From Nocardioides cavernae (lineage in GTDB: Bacteria > Actinomycetota > Actinomycetes > Propionibacteriales > Nocardioidaceae), in contig NZ_JAFBCA010000001.1 of assembly GCF_016907475.1 (NCBI RefSeq), positions 2,976,001 through 3,040,000 of the forward strand: a stretch of 64,000 nucleotides of DNA. Reading direction: 5' to 3'. The notes under the pieces were generated by a model. The model worked only from the letters and a program-made list of their open reading frames with translations, was not told the DNA's origin and made no database searches. Below, in pieces: positions 25,528 to 34,388 of the stretch. The stretch's first letter is position 1; every line of letters begins with the position of its first letter. Position numbers and translations under genes: made by a program.

Positions 25528-26130
25528 GTGGCCGAACCCGAGCGTGACCGCGGCTTCGAACGGCTCGTTGCCTTCATCGATGCGATGGTCGCAATCGCGA
25601 TCACGCTGCTCGTGCTGCCCCTCGTGGAGCTCACGGCGGAGATCGACGACTACGACAGCGTGAACGCGCTGCTCCGCGAGAACCAGGCCGAGGTCTGGGC
25701 GTTCCTGCTGAGCTTCGCGGTCATCGCGAGATTGTGGTTCGTCCAGCATGACTCGGTGCGGCACGTGGTCGGCTACGACCGGCGTCTCGCTCGTCTGCTC
25801 CTGCTCTGGGCGCTGACGATCGTGTTCCTTCCCTTCCCGACCGCACTGGTGGCCGAGACTCCCGACGACTCCACCACCAAGCTCCTCTACATCGGGTCGA
25901 TGGTGCTGTCCACGGCGATACTCACCCTCGTCGAGGCCAGGCTGGCCCGCCATCCCGGGCTCACCGACGGCGACGACGATGCCGACCCGGTCAACGGCGC
26001 CGCCAACGTGGCGATGCTCGCGGCGGCCCTGGTCATCACGCTCGTGGTGCCCGCGACCAGCTACGCACCCTTGTTGCTGCTCCTCGCCGCCGACCCAGCC
26101 GCGCGGGCCTGGCGCCGGCTGCGTACCTGA
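25528..26130 (+). CDS. TMEM175-family (DUF1211) potassium-channel-like membrane protein
   Basis: A 200-aa protein with about six hydrophobic segments. The first helix has the family pattern R-L-V-A-F-x-D-A-M-V-A-I-A-I-T-L-L-V-L-P, where the canonical FSD triplet is FID. In bacterial TMEM175 channels this helix lines the pore. Further helices are at about residues 55-75, 85-105, 115-135 and 155-185. The GTG at 25528 fits the family's short cytoplasmic N-terminus. It is a single gene, divergent from the arylsulfatase. The Ser-to-Ile change in the motif could alter selectivity. Confidence 0.85.
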   Translation: MAEPERDRGFERLVAFIDAMVAIAITLLVLPLVELTAEIDDYDSVNALLRENQAEVWAFLLSFAVIARLWFVQHDSVRHVVGYDRRLARLLLLWALTIVFLPFPTALVAETPDDSTTKLLYIGSMVLSTAILTLVEARLARHPGLTDGDDDADPVNGAANVAMLAAALVITLVVPATSYAPLLLLLAADPAARAWRRLRT

Positions 26131-26252
26131 GGTCATCGACCTGACCGCTGGCCGGTCGGCAAGCACACGGCAAGTACGGCGCAAGCGTCTGGGCGTCCTC
26201 TGGTGTCGTGCCCCGACCGGGGCACTGCCGGACCACCACAGGAGCAGCTGCC

Positions 26253-26408
26253 ATGTCCAGCTTCCGCATCACCCGAACCGACCTGTCCTCGCGACTGATC
26301 CGTACCCACGCCCTGCGACGTCACGAGATCATCCAGGCATCGTGTGACGCCCCGCGTCGCGACCGCTACCGACTGGCCATCGCGGCGGGATGGAGACCGC
26401 TGGCATGA
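26253..26408 (+). CDS. Small basic hypothetical protein (51 aa)
   Basis: A short open frame with a good AGGAG ribosome site 8 nt before the ATG. The product, starting MSSFRITRTDL, is strongly basic (many Arg) and ends YRLAIAAGWRPLA. It lies between the TMEM175-like gene and the converging SARP-type regulator gene, whose stop is 13 nt away. Ribosome site, codon use and clean boundaries support it being real. I do not recognise a family. Confidence 0.5.
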   Translation: MSSFRITRTDLSSRLIRTHALRRHEIIQASCDAPRRDRYRLAIAAGWRPLA

Positions 26409-26421
26409 GCCGGCTGTGTTC

Positions 26422-29400
26422 TCAGGAGGTCGTGGACGGAGCGGCGTCCGCGGCCCGCTCGAGCCGCTCACGCCACAACCGGCTGCCGGTGCGCGCGAGG
26501 GCGTCCAGACCGGCTTCGGCGGCCTTCGCTGCCCGGTCCGAGTTGCCGGTGGCTGCCTCGGCCTCGGCCAGCATGGCGTAGACGATCGGGTCGTGCATCC
26601 GGGTGCCCGTCGCGCGGTATCCCTCCGCTGCGGAACGAGCGACCTCCACTGCGTCGGATGCGTGGGTGGCGTCGGCGATCGCATCGCCCCAGCTCTCGTT
26701 GAGCGCAGCAAAGTGCGTGAGCAGGTCGGCCCCGGCGAGTCGCCCCAGCCTCGCGCCCTCGATGCCGTCGTCGTGGGCCTTGTGGGGCTCTTCGAACGCG
26801 GCGTACATCATCCCGCGGGTGGCGAGGGCGTCGCTCTCGTCCGCCGGTCCCGAGAGGTGCGCCTGGTGCACCATCTCGTCGGCGACGGCGATCGCCTCGT
26901 CCCGGCGTCCTGCCTCGGCGAGCGCGTGGCACAGGAACATCCGGATGCGCACGGCCGGGTCCCCGAAGGCCATGACGAGCACGCCGACCCCGGCTCCTTG
27001 CGCGAGCCGCAGAGCACGCTCGAGCTCGTGCACGGCGGGCTCGGCGTCGCCGAGGCACCAGAGGACCGAGCCGCGGGCGAGACGGCCCAGGAGGGTGAAG
27101 CGATCGGCGGCTTCCGGACCTCGTGCCGCTGCTGCGTGCGCCAGTACGACGTCGGCGAGCCGCTGGACGGCGGCGAAGTCGCCCGCCATGAGCAGCCACA
27201 GGTAGCGGCGGTAGATCGCCGCGTACACGTCCGGCCCGGGTTCCAGCCCGAGCGCGAGCTCGAGGGCACGTTCGAGTGCGGCGCCGGCCTCGGGCGCTCC
27301 GAGTCCGAGCCGGGTCATCGCAAGCGTCCCGCGGCGCGCCTGCAGGGCCAGCTCGAGGCCGTCGCGCCCGGCGCCTGCCGGCACCCTCTCGAGCAGGCCG
27401 AGGGACTGGTCGATGAGCTCGTCGGCGTGGTCGAAGGCCAGCTGCGTCATCGCCCGGTCGACAGCCTGGGTCGCGGTGGAGACGACGAGCGCTGGTTCGA
27501 CGAGGTCGCCCCCCGCCATGAGCTGGTGGACGAGGTCGTCGACGTCCACCCCAGGGCGCGCCGACATCGCTCTGCCGACGGCCGCGTGGAGGCGCATCCG
27601 TGCTCGGGCGCCCAGCTGCGCGTACAGCGCCTCACGGATCAGCGCGTGCTGGAAGTGGAGGACCGGGGCGGGTGAGCCGACCTCGACAGTCAGCCCGGAC
27701 GCCACCGCCGCGGCCAGCCCGGCGTCGACGTCGTCCGGGGGCAGACCCGAGACCACCTCGAGCAGGCCGAGCTCGCAGTCCCGCCCCACCACCGCTGCGA
27801 CGTCGAGCAACCGCCGGGCCTGGATCGGCAGCCGGCTCAGTCGATGGGTGAGGACGTCGTGGACCGTCTCGGGGATGTCGTCCCACGCCAGGTGCGGGTG
27901 GGTGGAGTCCCGGACCAGACGGGCGAGCTCCTGGAGGAAGAACGGGTTGCCGCCCGTGCGCGCGGCGGCCCGGGCGGCCAGGGCCTCGTCGGGCTGCCAG
28001 CCGAGACGTACGGCGAGCAGGTCTCGCGACGCCTCCTCTGGAAGTCCGGACATCCGGAGGCGTTCGGTGGCCGGCGTCCGCGCGAGCCGCGCGAGCATCG
28101 AGCCGAACGCTCCTGCCGGCACTGCGTCCTCGACCCGGTAGGTGCACAGCAGCACGATCGGGGCGTCACCGACCAGCCCGGCCAGCGTCGACAGGAACAA
28201 CAGGCTGGCCTCGTCGGCCCAGTGGAGGTCCTCGAGCACGACCAGCAGCGGGCCGGACCGGCGCGCCTCGCCGACGAGGAGGTCCGCCACCGCGTCGTGC
28301 AGGGCCGCCTGTGTGAGGTTGGACCCCTCGGCCATCCCGGCCCTGCCCATCACGACACCAGCCGGACCGTCACCGGGGATGCCCGGCAGGTTGCGAAGGA
28401 CCTGGGCCCACGGCCAGTAGGGCGTGCCGTCGCTCGTCTCGTTGGTCCGCCCGACGGCCACCACCGTGCCGGCAGCCCGGGTCCTCGCGGCGACCTCCTC
28501 CGCCAACCGGGTCTTCCCGATCCCGGCCTCGCCCGACACCACCCAGACCGCACCGTGGCCCTGCGCGCTGCGACGAACGGCCCTCTCGAGGACGTCGACC
28601 TCGGCGTCCCGACCGAGGAGCGGGTGCCTACCCGCCGGTCCGGTCGCTCCCACGGCGTCAGGCGGACCGGCCGGCGCACCCTCGACGACGGCTGCGGTCC
28701 GCGGCGGGGACCAGTCCAGCGTCGGGTCCTGCTGCAGGAGCTGGGCATGCAGGCGTCGAAGCGCGGGACCGGGATCCACCCCCACGTCCTCGGAGAGCTG
28801 GTCGCGCAGTGCTTGGTAGGCGGCCAGGGCGTCGGTCTGGCGACCGCTCCGGTAGAGCGCCAGCAGCCGCAGGGCGTGGAGGCTCTCCCGCAGCGGCTCG
28901 CCGACGAGCAGGTGCTCCGCCGCAGTGGCCGCATCCGGAGCCCGACCGACGCCGAGCAGGGCCTCCACCCGGGTCTCCCGGGCACGCAGCACCAGGTCGG
29001 CGAGCCGCTGCGCCTCGGCGGCTGCCACCGGCCCGAGCGCGTCGACCACGTCGCTCAGCGGCTCTCCCGTCACCAGGGACAGGCCCTCGTCGAGCAGCTC
29101 GAGGGCGGCGCCGGGATCAGTGGTCACCCGGGCGCGAGCCGCGTCGGCCAACCGCGTGAGGCGCCAAGCGTCGAGGGCGCCCTCGGGCAGCTCGAGCACG
29201 TACCCGGGCGCACGACGCGTCACCCGGACCGACGGGGGCTCGACGCTGTCACCGCTGGCGGTGTCGCCGAGTGCGCGGCGCAGGCGGGACACGCACACCT
29301 GCAACGACGAGAGCGCGGACTCGGACGTCGAGTCCCCCCACAGCTCGGTGAGCAGCCGGTCGACGGACACGACCCGCCCGGCGTCCGCTGCCAGCAGTCC

Positions 29401-29523
29401 CAGCAACCCGCGCTGCAGCGGCGAGGAGATGCCGCACGGGCGATCGTCGACCGTGGCTGAGACGGGACCGAGCACGCGCACGAGCGTCTGCGGCGCGGGT
29501 GCCGCGCCGAGCTCCGGTGTCAC
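26422..29523 (-). CDS. SARP/BTAD-type transcriptional regulator with AAA ATPase and TPR region
   Basis: A 1033-aa AfsR/MalT-like regulator. Residues ~15-110 are an OmpR-type winged helix (LVRVLGPVSATVDDR, LQRGLLGLLAADAGRVVSVDRL, LQVCVSRLRRAL, PGYVLEL). Residues ~115-265 are the bacterial transcriptional activation domain. An NTPase follows with Walker A GEAGIGKTR (331-339) and Walker B LLVVLEDLHWAD (about 445). The rest is helical TPR-like sequence to the C-terminus. Such proteins switch on nearby genes in response to an unknown ligand; the adjacent FAD-dependent oxidase is the obvious target. The start is GTG at 29523. Confidence 0.9.
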   Translation of the reverse strand: MTPELGAAPAPQTLVRVLGPVSATVDDRPCGISSPLQRGLLGLLAADAGRVVSVDRLLTELWGDSTSESALSSLQVCVSRLRRALGDTASGDSVEPPSVRVTRRAPGYVLELPEGALDAWRLTRLADAARARVTTDPGAALELLDEGLSLVTGEPLSDVVDALGPVAAAEAQRLADLVLRARETRVEALLGVGRAPDAATAAEHLLVGEPLRESLHALRLLALYRSGRQTDALAAYQALRDQLSEDVGVDPGPALRRLHAQLLQQDPTLDWSPPRTAAVVEGAPAGPPDAVGATGPAGRHPLLGRDAEVDVLERAVRRSAQGHGAVWVVSGEAGIGKTRLAEEVAARTRAAGTVVAVGRTNETSDGTPYWPWAQVLRNLPGIPGDGPAGVVMGRAGMAEGSNLTQAALHDAVADLLVGEARRSGPLLVVLEDLHWADEASLLFLSTLAGLVGDAPIVLLCTYRVEDAVPAGAFGSMLARLARTPATERLRMSGLPEEASRDLLAVRLGWQPDEALAARAAARTGGNPFFLQELARLVRDSTHPHLAWDDIPETVHDVLTHRLSRLPIQARRLLDVAAVVGRDCELGLLEVVSGLPPDDVDAGLAAAVASGLTVEVGSPAPVLHFQHALIREALYAQLGARARMRLHAAVGRAMSARPGVDVDDLVHQLMAGGDLVEPALVVSTATQAVDRAMTQLAFDHADELIDQSLGLLERVPAGAGRDGLELALQARRGTLAMTRLGLGAPEAGAALERALELALGLEPGPDVYAAIYRRYLWLLMAGDFAAVQRLADVVLAHAAAARGPEAADRFTLLGRLARGSVLWCLGDAEPAVHELERALRLAQGAGVGVLVMAFGDPAVRIRMFLCHALAEAGRRDEAIAVADEMVHQAHLSGPADESDALATRGMMYAAFEEPHKAHDDGIEGARLGRLAGADLLTHFAALNESWGDAIADATHASDAVEVARSAAEGYRATGTRMHDPIVYAMLAEAEAATGNSDRAAKAAEAGLDALARTGSRLWRERLERAADAAPSTTS

Positions 29524-29619
29524 GCGATGCTCCGATCGGGGTGCACAGACCGAGACACTAGGGTCGCTCGGGTCCCGGAGGAAGCCGATTCGTACCGCAC
29601 GTACGTCGAAGGAACGCCG

Positions 29620-29659
29620 AGGTGGTCACCACACGCCCCCCGACGTGTGGTGACCACCT
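29620..29659 (-). terminator. Perfect 16-bp inverted repeat, likely terminator of the FAD oxidase gene
   Basis: Arms AGGTGGTCACCACACG (29620-29635) and its exact complement (29644-29659) flank an 8-nt C-rich loop. It begins 11 nt beyond the FAD oxidase stop and lies about 97 nt upstream of the regulator start. It has no strong T run but is followed on the minus strand by a GTTCCTT stretch. A terminator is most likely; an operator for the downstream regulator gene is the alternative. Confidence 0.65.
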
Positions 29660-29670
29660 GGCGGACCCGG

Positions 29671-31086
29671 TCAGACGGGCCGGTTGCTGCGGAACACGCC
29701 TGCCGGGTCGGTCGAGGCCTTGACCCGGCGCAGTCGCGCCCGGGACGTGGCGGAGAAGGTGGAGCCGAGATCGGACTCCGCGCCCAGGAAGTTGAACAGT
29801 GTCCGTCCGCTCCGCTGCCCGGCCAACGCCGTCCGCACCTCGGCGAACGCCGCCTCGATAGCCTCCGGCAGGCCCGGAGCCACCGGCACCCCGAGGCAGA
29901 ACACGGAGTACTCCTCCGCGATCGCCCCGTTGGGTCCGTCCTCGGGGGTGGCCCGGGTGAGCGCACCGCCGAGGTGGCGGATCTGCACAACTGCCACGGG
30001 GATGTCGGCGCCGGCGCCGGCTGCATCGACCAGCCGGTCCAGCGTCGCGTCGTCCAGGCCACGCAGCAGCTCGGAGTACTCCTGGGTCGGCATCGGGTCG
30101 ACCGGCTCGGCGGCGATCCCGCCCAGCTGCGACGGCGGGACCACGCCGACCGTGTCGATGACCTGTGCAGGCAGCTGCCGCAGTCGGCTGAGCAACCGGT
30201 TGGCTTCCGTCTCAGAGCCGAGGAACGTCATGTCCACCGACACGAAGGAGCGCCCCCGCAGGAGCTCGGGGAGCTCCGGCATCGGCGGGAACCTGAACAG
30301 GTGTGCCCACAGCGTGAGCTCGTCGGGCGCATCTGCCGTGATCTGGCGGAACGCGCGCAGGACAGGCCGGGCCATCTCCAGCGGCCACAGCATCCTGCCG
30401 CCGACGATCGGCCCCACGTGGTCGAGCATGATCTCGACGAACAGGACGACCCCGAAGTCACCGCCCCCACCGCACATCGCCCAGAAGAGATCCGGGTCGG
30501 TGGAGGGCGAGACGCGTCGACGGACCCCCGCGGCATCGACGATCTCGAAGGCGACGACGCTGTGCGCGGTGAGCCCGAGGGCCCGGCTGAACCAGCTGAG
30601 CCCGCCACCGAGGGTGAACCCGACGACACTCGGGTCAGGGCTGCTTCCGGCCAGCGCCATCAGCCCGGTCGGCTCCAGCGCGGCGAGCAGGGTGCCCCAC
30701 TTGACCCCGGCGCCCACGCGGGCGACGCGACGCTCGACGTCGATGGTGAGGTCCTGGAGCGCGCCGGTGCGCAGCAGGACGGTCCCCGTGAGGGCGGTCG
30801 TGGCCCCGTGGCCGACCGGCTGGGTCGAGACGCTCAGGCCGTGGCGGGCCGCACACCCGACGGCGACGACCACGTCCTCCGGGCCGTGCACGGTGACCAC
30901 GGCGATCGGGTGTTGGTCGACGTTGACCGCCCAGCCCAGACGGGCCAGGTTCCAGCCCTCGTGCTCCGGCAGCAGCACGCGTCCGGGCAGAAGGGTCTGC
31001 AGCTCGTGCAGCGCGGAGCCCGCGTCCTCCTGGGAGGACTGGGGCCGGAGGGCGGCGAGCGATGGTGAGTTGTCGAGGTCTGTCAT
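29671..31086 (-). CDS. FAD-linked oxidase, berberine-bridge / 6-hydroxynicotine-oxidase type
   Basis: A 471-aa PCMH-type flavoprotein. The FAD domain has VSTQPVGHGATTAL (the His here is the usual covalent FAD anchor), IDVERRVARVGAGVKWG and SVVGFTLGGGLSWFSR. The substrate domain begins at about residue 220, and the C-terminus (RLRRVKASTDPAGVFRSNRPV) is the BBE tail. The start is ATG at 31086 with AAAGG upstream; the longer frame to 31194 has no support. Enzymes of this family oxidise diverse small molecules and often sit in secondary-metabolite loci. The neighbouring SARP/BTAD regulator fits that. No other biosynthetic genes are present. Confidence 0.87.
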   Translation of the reverse strand: MTDLDNSPSLAALRPQSSQEDAGSALHELQTLLPGRVLLPEHEGWNLARLGWAVNVDQHPIAVVTVHGPEDVVVAVGCAARHGLSVSTQPVGHGATTALTGTVLLRTGALQDLTIDVERRVARVGAGVKWGTLLAALEPTGLMALAGSSPDPSVVGFTLGGGLSWFSRALGLTAHSVVAFEIVDAAGVRRRVSPSTDPDLFWAMCGGGGDFGVVLFVEIMLDHVGPIVGGRMLWPLEMARPVLRAFRQITADAPDELTLWAHLFRFPPMPELPELLRGRSFVSVDMTFLGSETEANRLLSRLRQLPAQVIDTVGVVPPSQLGGIAAEPVDPMPTQEYSELLRGLDDATLDRLVDAAGAGADIPVAVVQIRHLGGALTRATPEDGPNGAIAEEYSVFCLGVPVAPGLPEAIEAAFAEVRTALAGQRSGRTLFNFLGAESDLGSTFSATSRARLRRVKASTDPAGVFRSNRPV

Positions 31087-31169
31087 GGCAGTGCCTTTCG
31101 GTTGGGCGAGCGCTCCGTGGTGGGCGCCAGGGACTCGCGCCGATCGGATGTCCGGAGCCTGTCGGCACC

Positions 31170-31200
31170 CACTTGCCGTCCGTTGACCGATCACTTGCCG
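31170..31200. promoter_or_regulatory. Direct repeat CACTTGCCG spaced 22 bp, candidate SARP/BTAD site
   Basis: CACTTGCCG occurs at 31170-31178 and again at 31192-31200, exactly 22 bp (two helical turns) apart, with a related TTGACCG between them. SARP-type regulators bind direct repeats on one helix face. The site is 84-116 nt upstream of the FAD oxidase start and so is placed for control by the adjacent regulator. This is inference from spacing only. Confidence 0.4.
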
Positions 31201-31347
31201 CCCACCGACGGCGTTCGGATCCGCTTGCTCGAGCGTGTCGCGGATGTTCTGCCGCCGAGCGCGTCGACTGGCGGGTGGCCGTCGCCACGGGTGCAGGCGG
31301 AGGCGGCGAGGGTCAGCCCGGGTCGATCTCAGGCGGCAGGCCCGGGA

Positions 31348-31965
31348 TCACGTGCCTGGGTCGATCGCGATCCTCTGCGACATCCGCTCGAGTGCTCGGT
31401 GCGAGTCCTGGACCGCCCGGCTGCCTCGGGCGCGGCGTTCGCGCAGGTCTTCCCGGATGGCTGCCACCTGGCTCGGGGTGCCGGCCAGTGCACGCGGACG
31501 AGCGCCGTCGTGCGGGGCGAGGAGGTCGAGCTCCAGCGCCGTGGCGGTCATCAGGTGCGTGACGTCCTCGACGTGGTGCAGGAGCCCGACGATCTGGCCG
31601 CCCTGGTCGCGGATCACGGAGTTGATCGGGAGCCAGGTCTTGTGGACGAACCCGTCACCCCCTCCCGCGATGACGTCGTAACGCTGGAGCCCCATCCGGT
31701 CTGCCCTGCCGGTGCTGAGGGCGCGCTCGAAGGACTCACCGAGGAGCTGGACACCTCGTACCTCGGGCGTGCGCGGGTTGTCGGGGAACACGTCGAACAT
31801 CGCCTCGCCGACCATCTCGGAGCCGGCGTGGTCGGTCGCCCGCTGGTAGGCCGCGTTGGCGGCGCGGATCTGCAGGTCCACGTCGAGGAGCAGGTAGGGG
31901 GCCGCGCTGGCCCGGAAGGCCAGGCTGTCGGCGATGCCGTCGATGGCGGCGTGAGCCAGTCCCAT
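31348..31965 (-). CDS. PAS-domain protein
   Basis: A 205-aa cytoplasmic sensor. One PAS domain spans about residues 20-135 (YLLLDVDLQIRAANAAYQRAT, VFPDNP, LQRYDVI, FVHKTWLPINSVIRDQGGQIVGLLHHVEDVT). The remaining ~65 residues are helical with an Arg-rich segment ending ALERMSQRIA. No kinase, cyclase or HTH follows the PAS domain, so it may signal by protein contact or be the sensor part of a split system. I chose the ATG at 31965 with GGAGGT 5 nt upstream. The gene is convergent to nothing and lies 261 nt from the FAD oxidase start. Confidence 0.75.
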   Translation of the reverse strand: MGLAHAAIDGIADSLAFRASAAPYLLLDVDLQIRAANAAYQRATDHAGSEMVGEAMFDVFPDNPRTPEVRGVQLLGESFERALSTGRADRMGLQRYDVIAGGGDGFVHKTWLPINSVIRDQGGQIVGLLHHVEDVTHLMTATALELDLLAPHDGARPRALAGTPSQVAAIREDLRERRARGSRAVQDSHRALERMSQRIAIDPGT

Positions 31966-32194
31966 GCCACACCTCCAGATCGAATTTCCACGATAGGCAG
32001 CCACTGAGGCGAGTGCAACGGACCCAGGGGCCACCAGCCCCGGGGTGTTGTTCACGCAACCACCTCACTCATCGAGGGTGAGGTGCGCCACGGTGCCTGG
32101 GGTGACGCTGGACGCGAGCGCCCCTCGAGCGAGGACACCAGATGCCAATCCTTCGCGAGCCCCCGCGACCTGCGTGGCACCGAGGGGGAGCGCG
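31966..32194. promoter_or_regulatory. Divergent promoter region, PAS gene / DUF4239 gene
   Basis: 229 nt separate the divergent starts. The segment just upstream of the PAS gene is unusually AT-rich for this genome (atcgaatttccacgatag at 31980-31997) and is a plausible promoter. I cannot assign boxes with confidence. Confidence 0.45.
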
Positions 32195-33019
32195 ATGAAC
32201 CTGGTGGTCGGCATCCTCGTGGTCGTCGCTGCGACGGCGGTGACGGTGACCGCGATGCTGACGGTGCGTCGTCGCGCTCCGGATGGCAGCTACTTCCAGG
32301 ACGGTGACCGGGCGTCCGGTGTCTTCGGGGTGCTCGCCACGGGTTTCTCGGTGCTGCTCGGCTTCATCATCTTCCTGTCGTTCCAGTCGTACGACTCCTC
32401 CCGCAGCGGGGCTGAGATGGAGGCGACGACGGTCCTCCAGCAGGCGCAGACCGCGCAGTTCCTGCCGAGCGCGGCCTCCGCCGAGCTGACTGCCGAGCTC
32501 GCCTGCTACGCCCGGTCGGTCGCGGGCGCGGAGTGGAAGGCGCTCGAGTCCGGGACCCTCGGGGATCGCATCAACCCCTGGGGCGTGGAGCTGTTCCGGA
32601 CCATCTCGGACGTGGTGCCGAAGGAGGCGACGGAGCAGTCGGCCTACGACCGCTGGATGGACCAGACGATCCAGCGCGAGCAGGCGAGGATCACCCGGGT
32701 GCACGGTGCCGAAGGCATCATCCCCCTCCCACTGTGGCTGGCCCTGTTCCTGATCACGGCCGTCATCTTCGGCTACCTGCTCTTCTTCGCGGATCCGACG
32801 GAGGGACCGGTCACCCAGGCGATGCTGATGGGGAGCTCCACGGCGGTCATCACCCTGCTCCTGCTCCTGCTGGCGTTCTTCGACCATCCGCACGGCGGCG
32901 GCATCGGACGACTGCAGCCGGTTGCCATGGAGCGCACGGTCCGGCTCATCGACACCGAGATCGAGATCCTCGACCTCGACATCCGGCTCCCGTGTGACGG
33001 CGATGGCAACCCGCTCTGA
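32195..33019 (+). CDS. DUF4239 (bestrophin-like) membrane protein
   Basis: A 274-aa integral membrane protein. There is one N-terminal helix (~3-23), a second at ~45-65 (FSVLLGFIIFLSFQSYDSSRSGAEMEA, the family's signature area), a long extramembrane helical domain, and two C-terminal helices (~178-200 and ~208-230). The ATG at 32195 follows GAGGGGGA. It overlaps the next gene by 17 nt, so the two are made together and may form a complex. Function is unknown; bestrophin-like folds suggest ion permeation. Confidence 0.8.
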   Translation: MNLVVGILVVVAATAVTVTAMLTVRRRAPDGSYFQDGDRASGVFGVLATGFSVLLGFIIFLSFQSYDSSRSGAEMEATTVLQQAQTAQFLPSAASAELTAELACYARSVAGAEWKALESGTLGDRINPWGVELFRTISDVVPKEATEQSAYDRWMDQTIQREQARITRVHGAEGIIPLPLWLALFLITAVIFGYLLFFADPTEGPVTQAMLMGSSTAVITLLLLLLAFFDHPHGGGIGRLQPVAMERTVRLIDTEIEILDLDIRLPCDGDGNPL

Positions 33020-33653
33020 GGCACCGACGGATCGCCGTCGCGACTGGCAGGAGGGCGTGGCCACGGTGCTCCTCGTCGTCGCGGCCGTGGCGACGTCGTG
33101 GAGCAGCTACCAGGCGACGCGCTGGAACGGCGAGCAGGCCGCGGCTGCGGGACGCACCAACGCCATCAGGATCGAGGCGTCTCGCGCCGACAGCCTCGCC
33201 GAGGCGCAGACCGAGATCGACGTCGCCACGTTCATCGCCTGGGCCGAGGCCGACGTGACTGGCGACCGCAAGCTCGCGGCCTTCGTGGAGGACCGCATGC
33301 GCGACGAGTTCCGCCCGGCGTTCGAGGCCTGGAACGCCACCGATCCGCTGACGAACCCGGACGCTCCACCCACACCCTTCGCGATGGACGAGTACCAGCT
33401 CGTGTCCCAGGAGCAGGCGGACGAGCTGGACGCCCGGGCCGAGGCGTCAGCCGCCGAGGTCCGCGCCAACATCCAGCGCGCCAGCAACTACGTGCTCACT
33501 GTGGTCCTCTACGCCGTGTCGCTCTTCTTCGCGGGCATGAGCACGCGCGTCACCGCGCCACGGCTGCGCTGGATCCTGACCCTGGCCGGCTGCGCCGTCT
33601 TCCTCGGCACGCTGGGCTGGATCGCCACCTTCCCCGTGAGCATCGCGGTCTGA
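33003..33653 (+). CDS. Two-helix-cluster membrane protein, partner of the DUF4239 gene
   Basis: A 216-aa protein with an N-terminal helix (~18-36, GVATVLLVVAAVATSWSSYQAT), an extracytoplasmic or periplasmic helical domain rich in Ala/Glu, and two C-terminal helices (~160-180, ~185-210). The block SYQATRWNGEQAAA...EASR recurs in actinobacterial DUF4337-like membrane proteins. The ATG at 33003 lies inside the end of the upstream gene, showing translational coupling. No catalytic motif is visible. Confidence 0.72.
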   Translation: MATRSEAPTDRRRDWQEGVATVLLVVAAVATSWSSYQATRWNGEQAAAAGRTNAIRIEASRADSLAEAQTEIDVATFIAWAEADVTGDRKLAAFVEDRMRDEFRPAFEAWNATDPLTNPDAPPTPFAMDEYQLVSQEQADELDARAEASAAEVRANIQRASNYVLTVVLYAVSLFFAGMSTRVTAPRLRWILTLAGCAVFLGTLGWIATFPVSIAV

Positions 33654-33720
33654 CCAGCGGCCCGGCGCGAGCACCACCACGTGCATTGACCCGTCGTCCC
33701 CGCCGGGCGAGGCTGGAGCC

Positions 33721-34263
33721 ATGGACACGCCGCGGCTCGTGAGCTGGACCCGCAACCTCGAGGACACCGCTGCGCTCGACGGCGCCGTCCGCGCGCTCGA
33801 GCCACTCGTCGCTGCCGCGTTCGCGACCGGGAGGCGGGGCGAGGTGCTGCGCGGCGACTGGCTGGGCCACGCCGTCCACCCGGTGCTGACCGACGTCGTC
33901 CTGGGGACCTGGACCTCCGCCACCATCCTCGACCTGGTCGGCGGTCGGGGGTCGCGTTCCGCCGCGCAGCGCCTGCTCGGCGTCAGCCTGCTGGCTGTCG
34001 GCCCCACGGCCTGGACCGGCTGGGCCGAGTGGGCGAGCGCGGCCGATCGTGACAAGCGGGTCGGGGTGGTGCACGCGGCGACCAACGCCGTTGCCATCGG
34101 GATCTTCGCGTCGTCCTGGCTCGCTCGCCGCCGCGGCGACCACGCTGCCGGCGTACGCCGCTCGCTGACGGGTGCGGCGGTCGCCACCGTCGGCGGATAC
34201 CTCGGCGGGCACCTGGCCGCCGCTCGCAAGGTCGGGACGCACGACCCCGCCTACGCCGGCTGA
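33721..34263 (+). CDS. DUF2231-like membrane protein
   Basis: A 180-aa protein with about four membrane segments. Sequence blocks LRGDWLGHAVHPVLTDVVLGTWTSA (given in parts: GDWLGHAVHPVLTD and VVLGTWTSATILDLVGG) and VGVVHAATNAVAIGIFASSW match the DUF2231 pattern, including a His pair that could bind a metal or haem. The C-terminus has a small Gly-rich helix. GGAG is 5 nt before the ATG. It follows the DUF4239 pair after 67 nt and may share its transcript. Function unknown. Confidence 0.78.
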   Translation: MDTPRLVSWTRNLEDTAALDGAVRALEPLVAAAFATGRRGEVLRGDWLGHAVHPVLTDVVLGTWTSATILDLVGGRGSRSAAQRLLGVSLLAVGPTAWTGWAEWASAADRDKRVGVVHAATNAVAIGIFASSWLARRRGDHAAGVRRSLTGAAVATVGGYLGGHLAAARKVGTHDPAYAG

Positions 34264-34361
34264 ACCCGAGCCGGGCTGACCGGCACCACATGCGGACGAC
34301 GGGACGCGCGTCCGGGCCTGCCGTCGTTCCCGATGCCCTGAGCCGGGAGTCCCGGTCCGCA

Positions 34362-34388
34362 CCGGGACCCCAGGACCTGGGGACCCGG
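34362..34388. terminator. Near-perfect 13-bp inverted repeat, possible terminator
   Basis: CCGGGACCCCAGG is mirrored across a central A with one A/A mismatch. It lies 99 nt past the DUF2231-like stop and 159 nt before the first phospholipase-D-like gene. It has no T run. It could end the upstream transcript or act as a binding site for the downstream gene. Confidence 0.4.

Noticed and set aside
21965..25663. 1232-codon plus-strand open frame
   Set aside because: Runs antisense through the HAD phosphatase and arylsulfatase, both of which have intact catalytic motifs.
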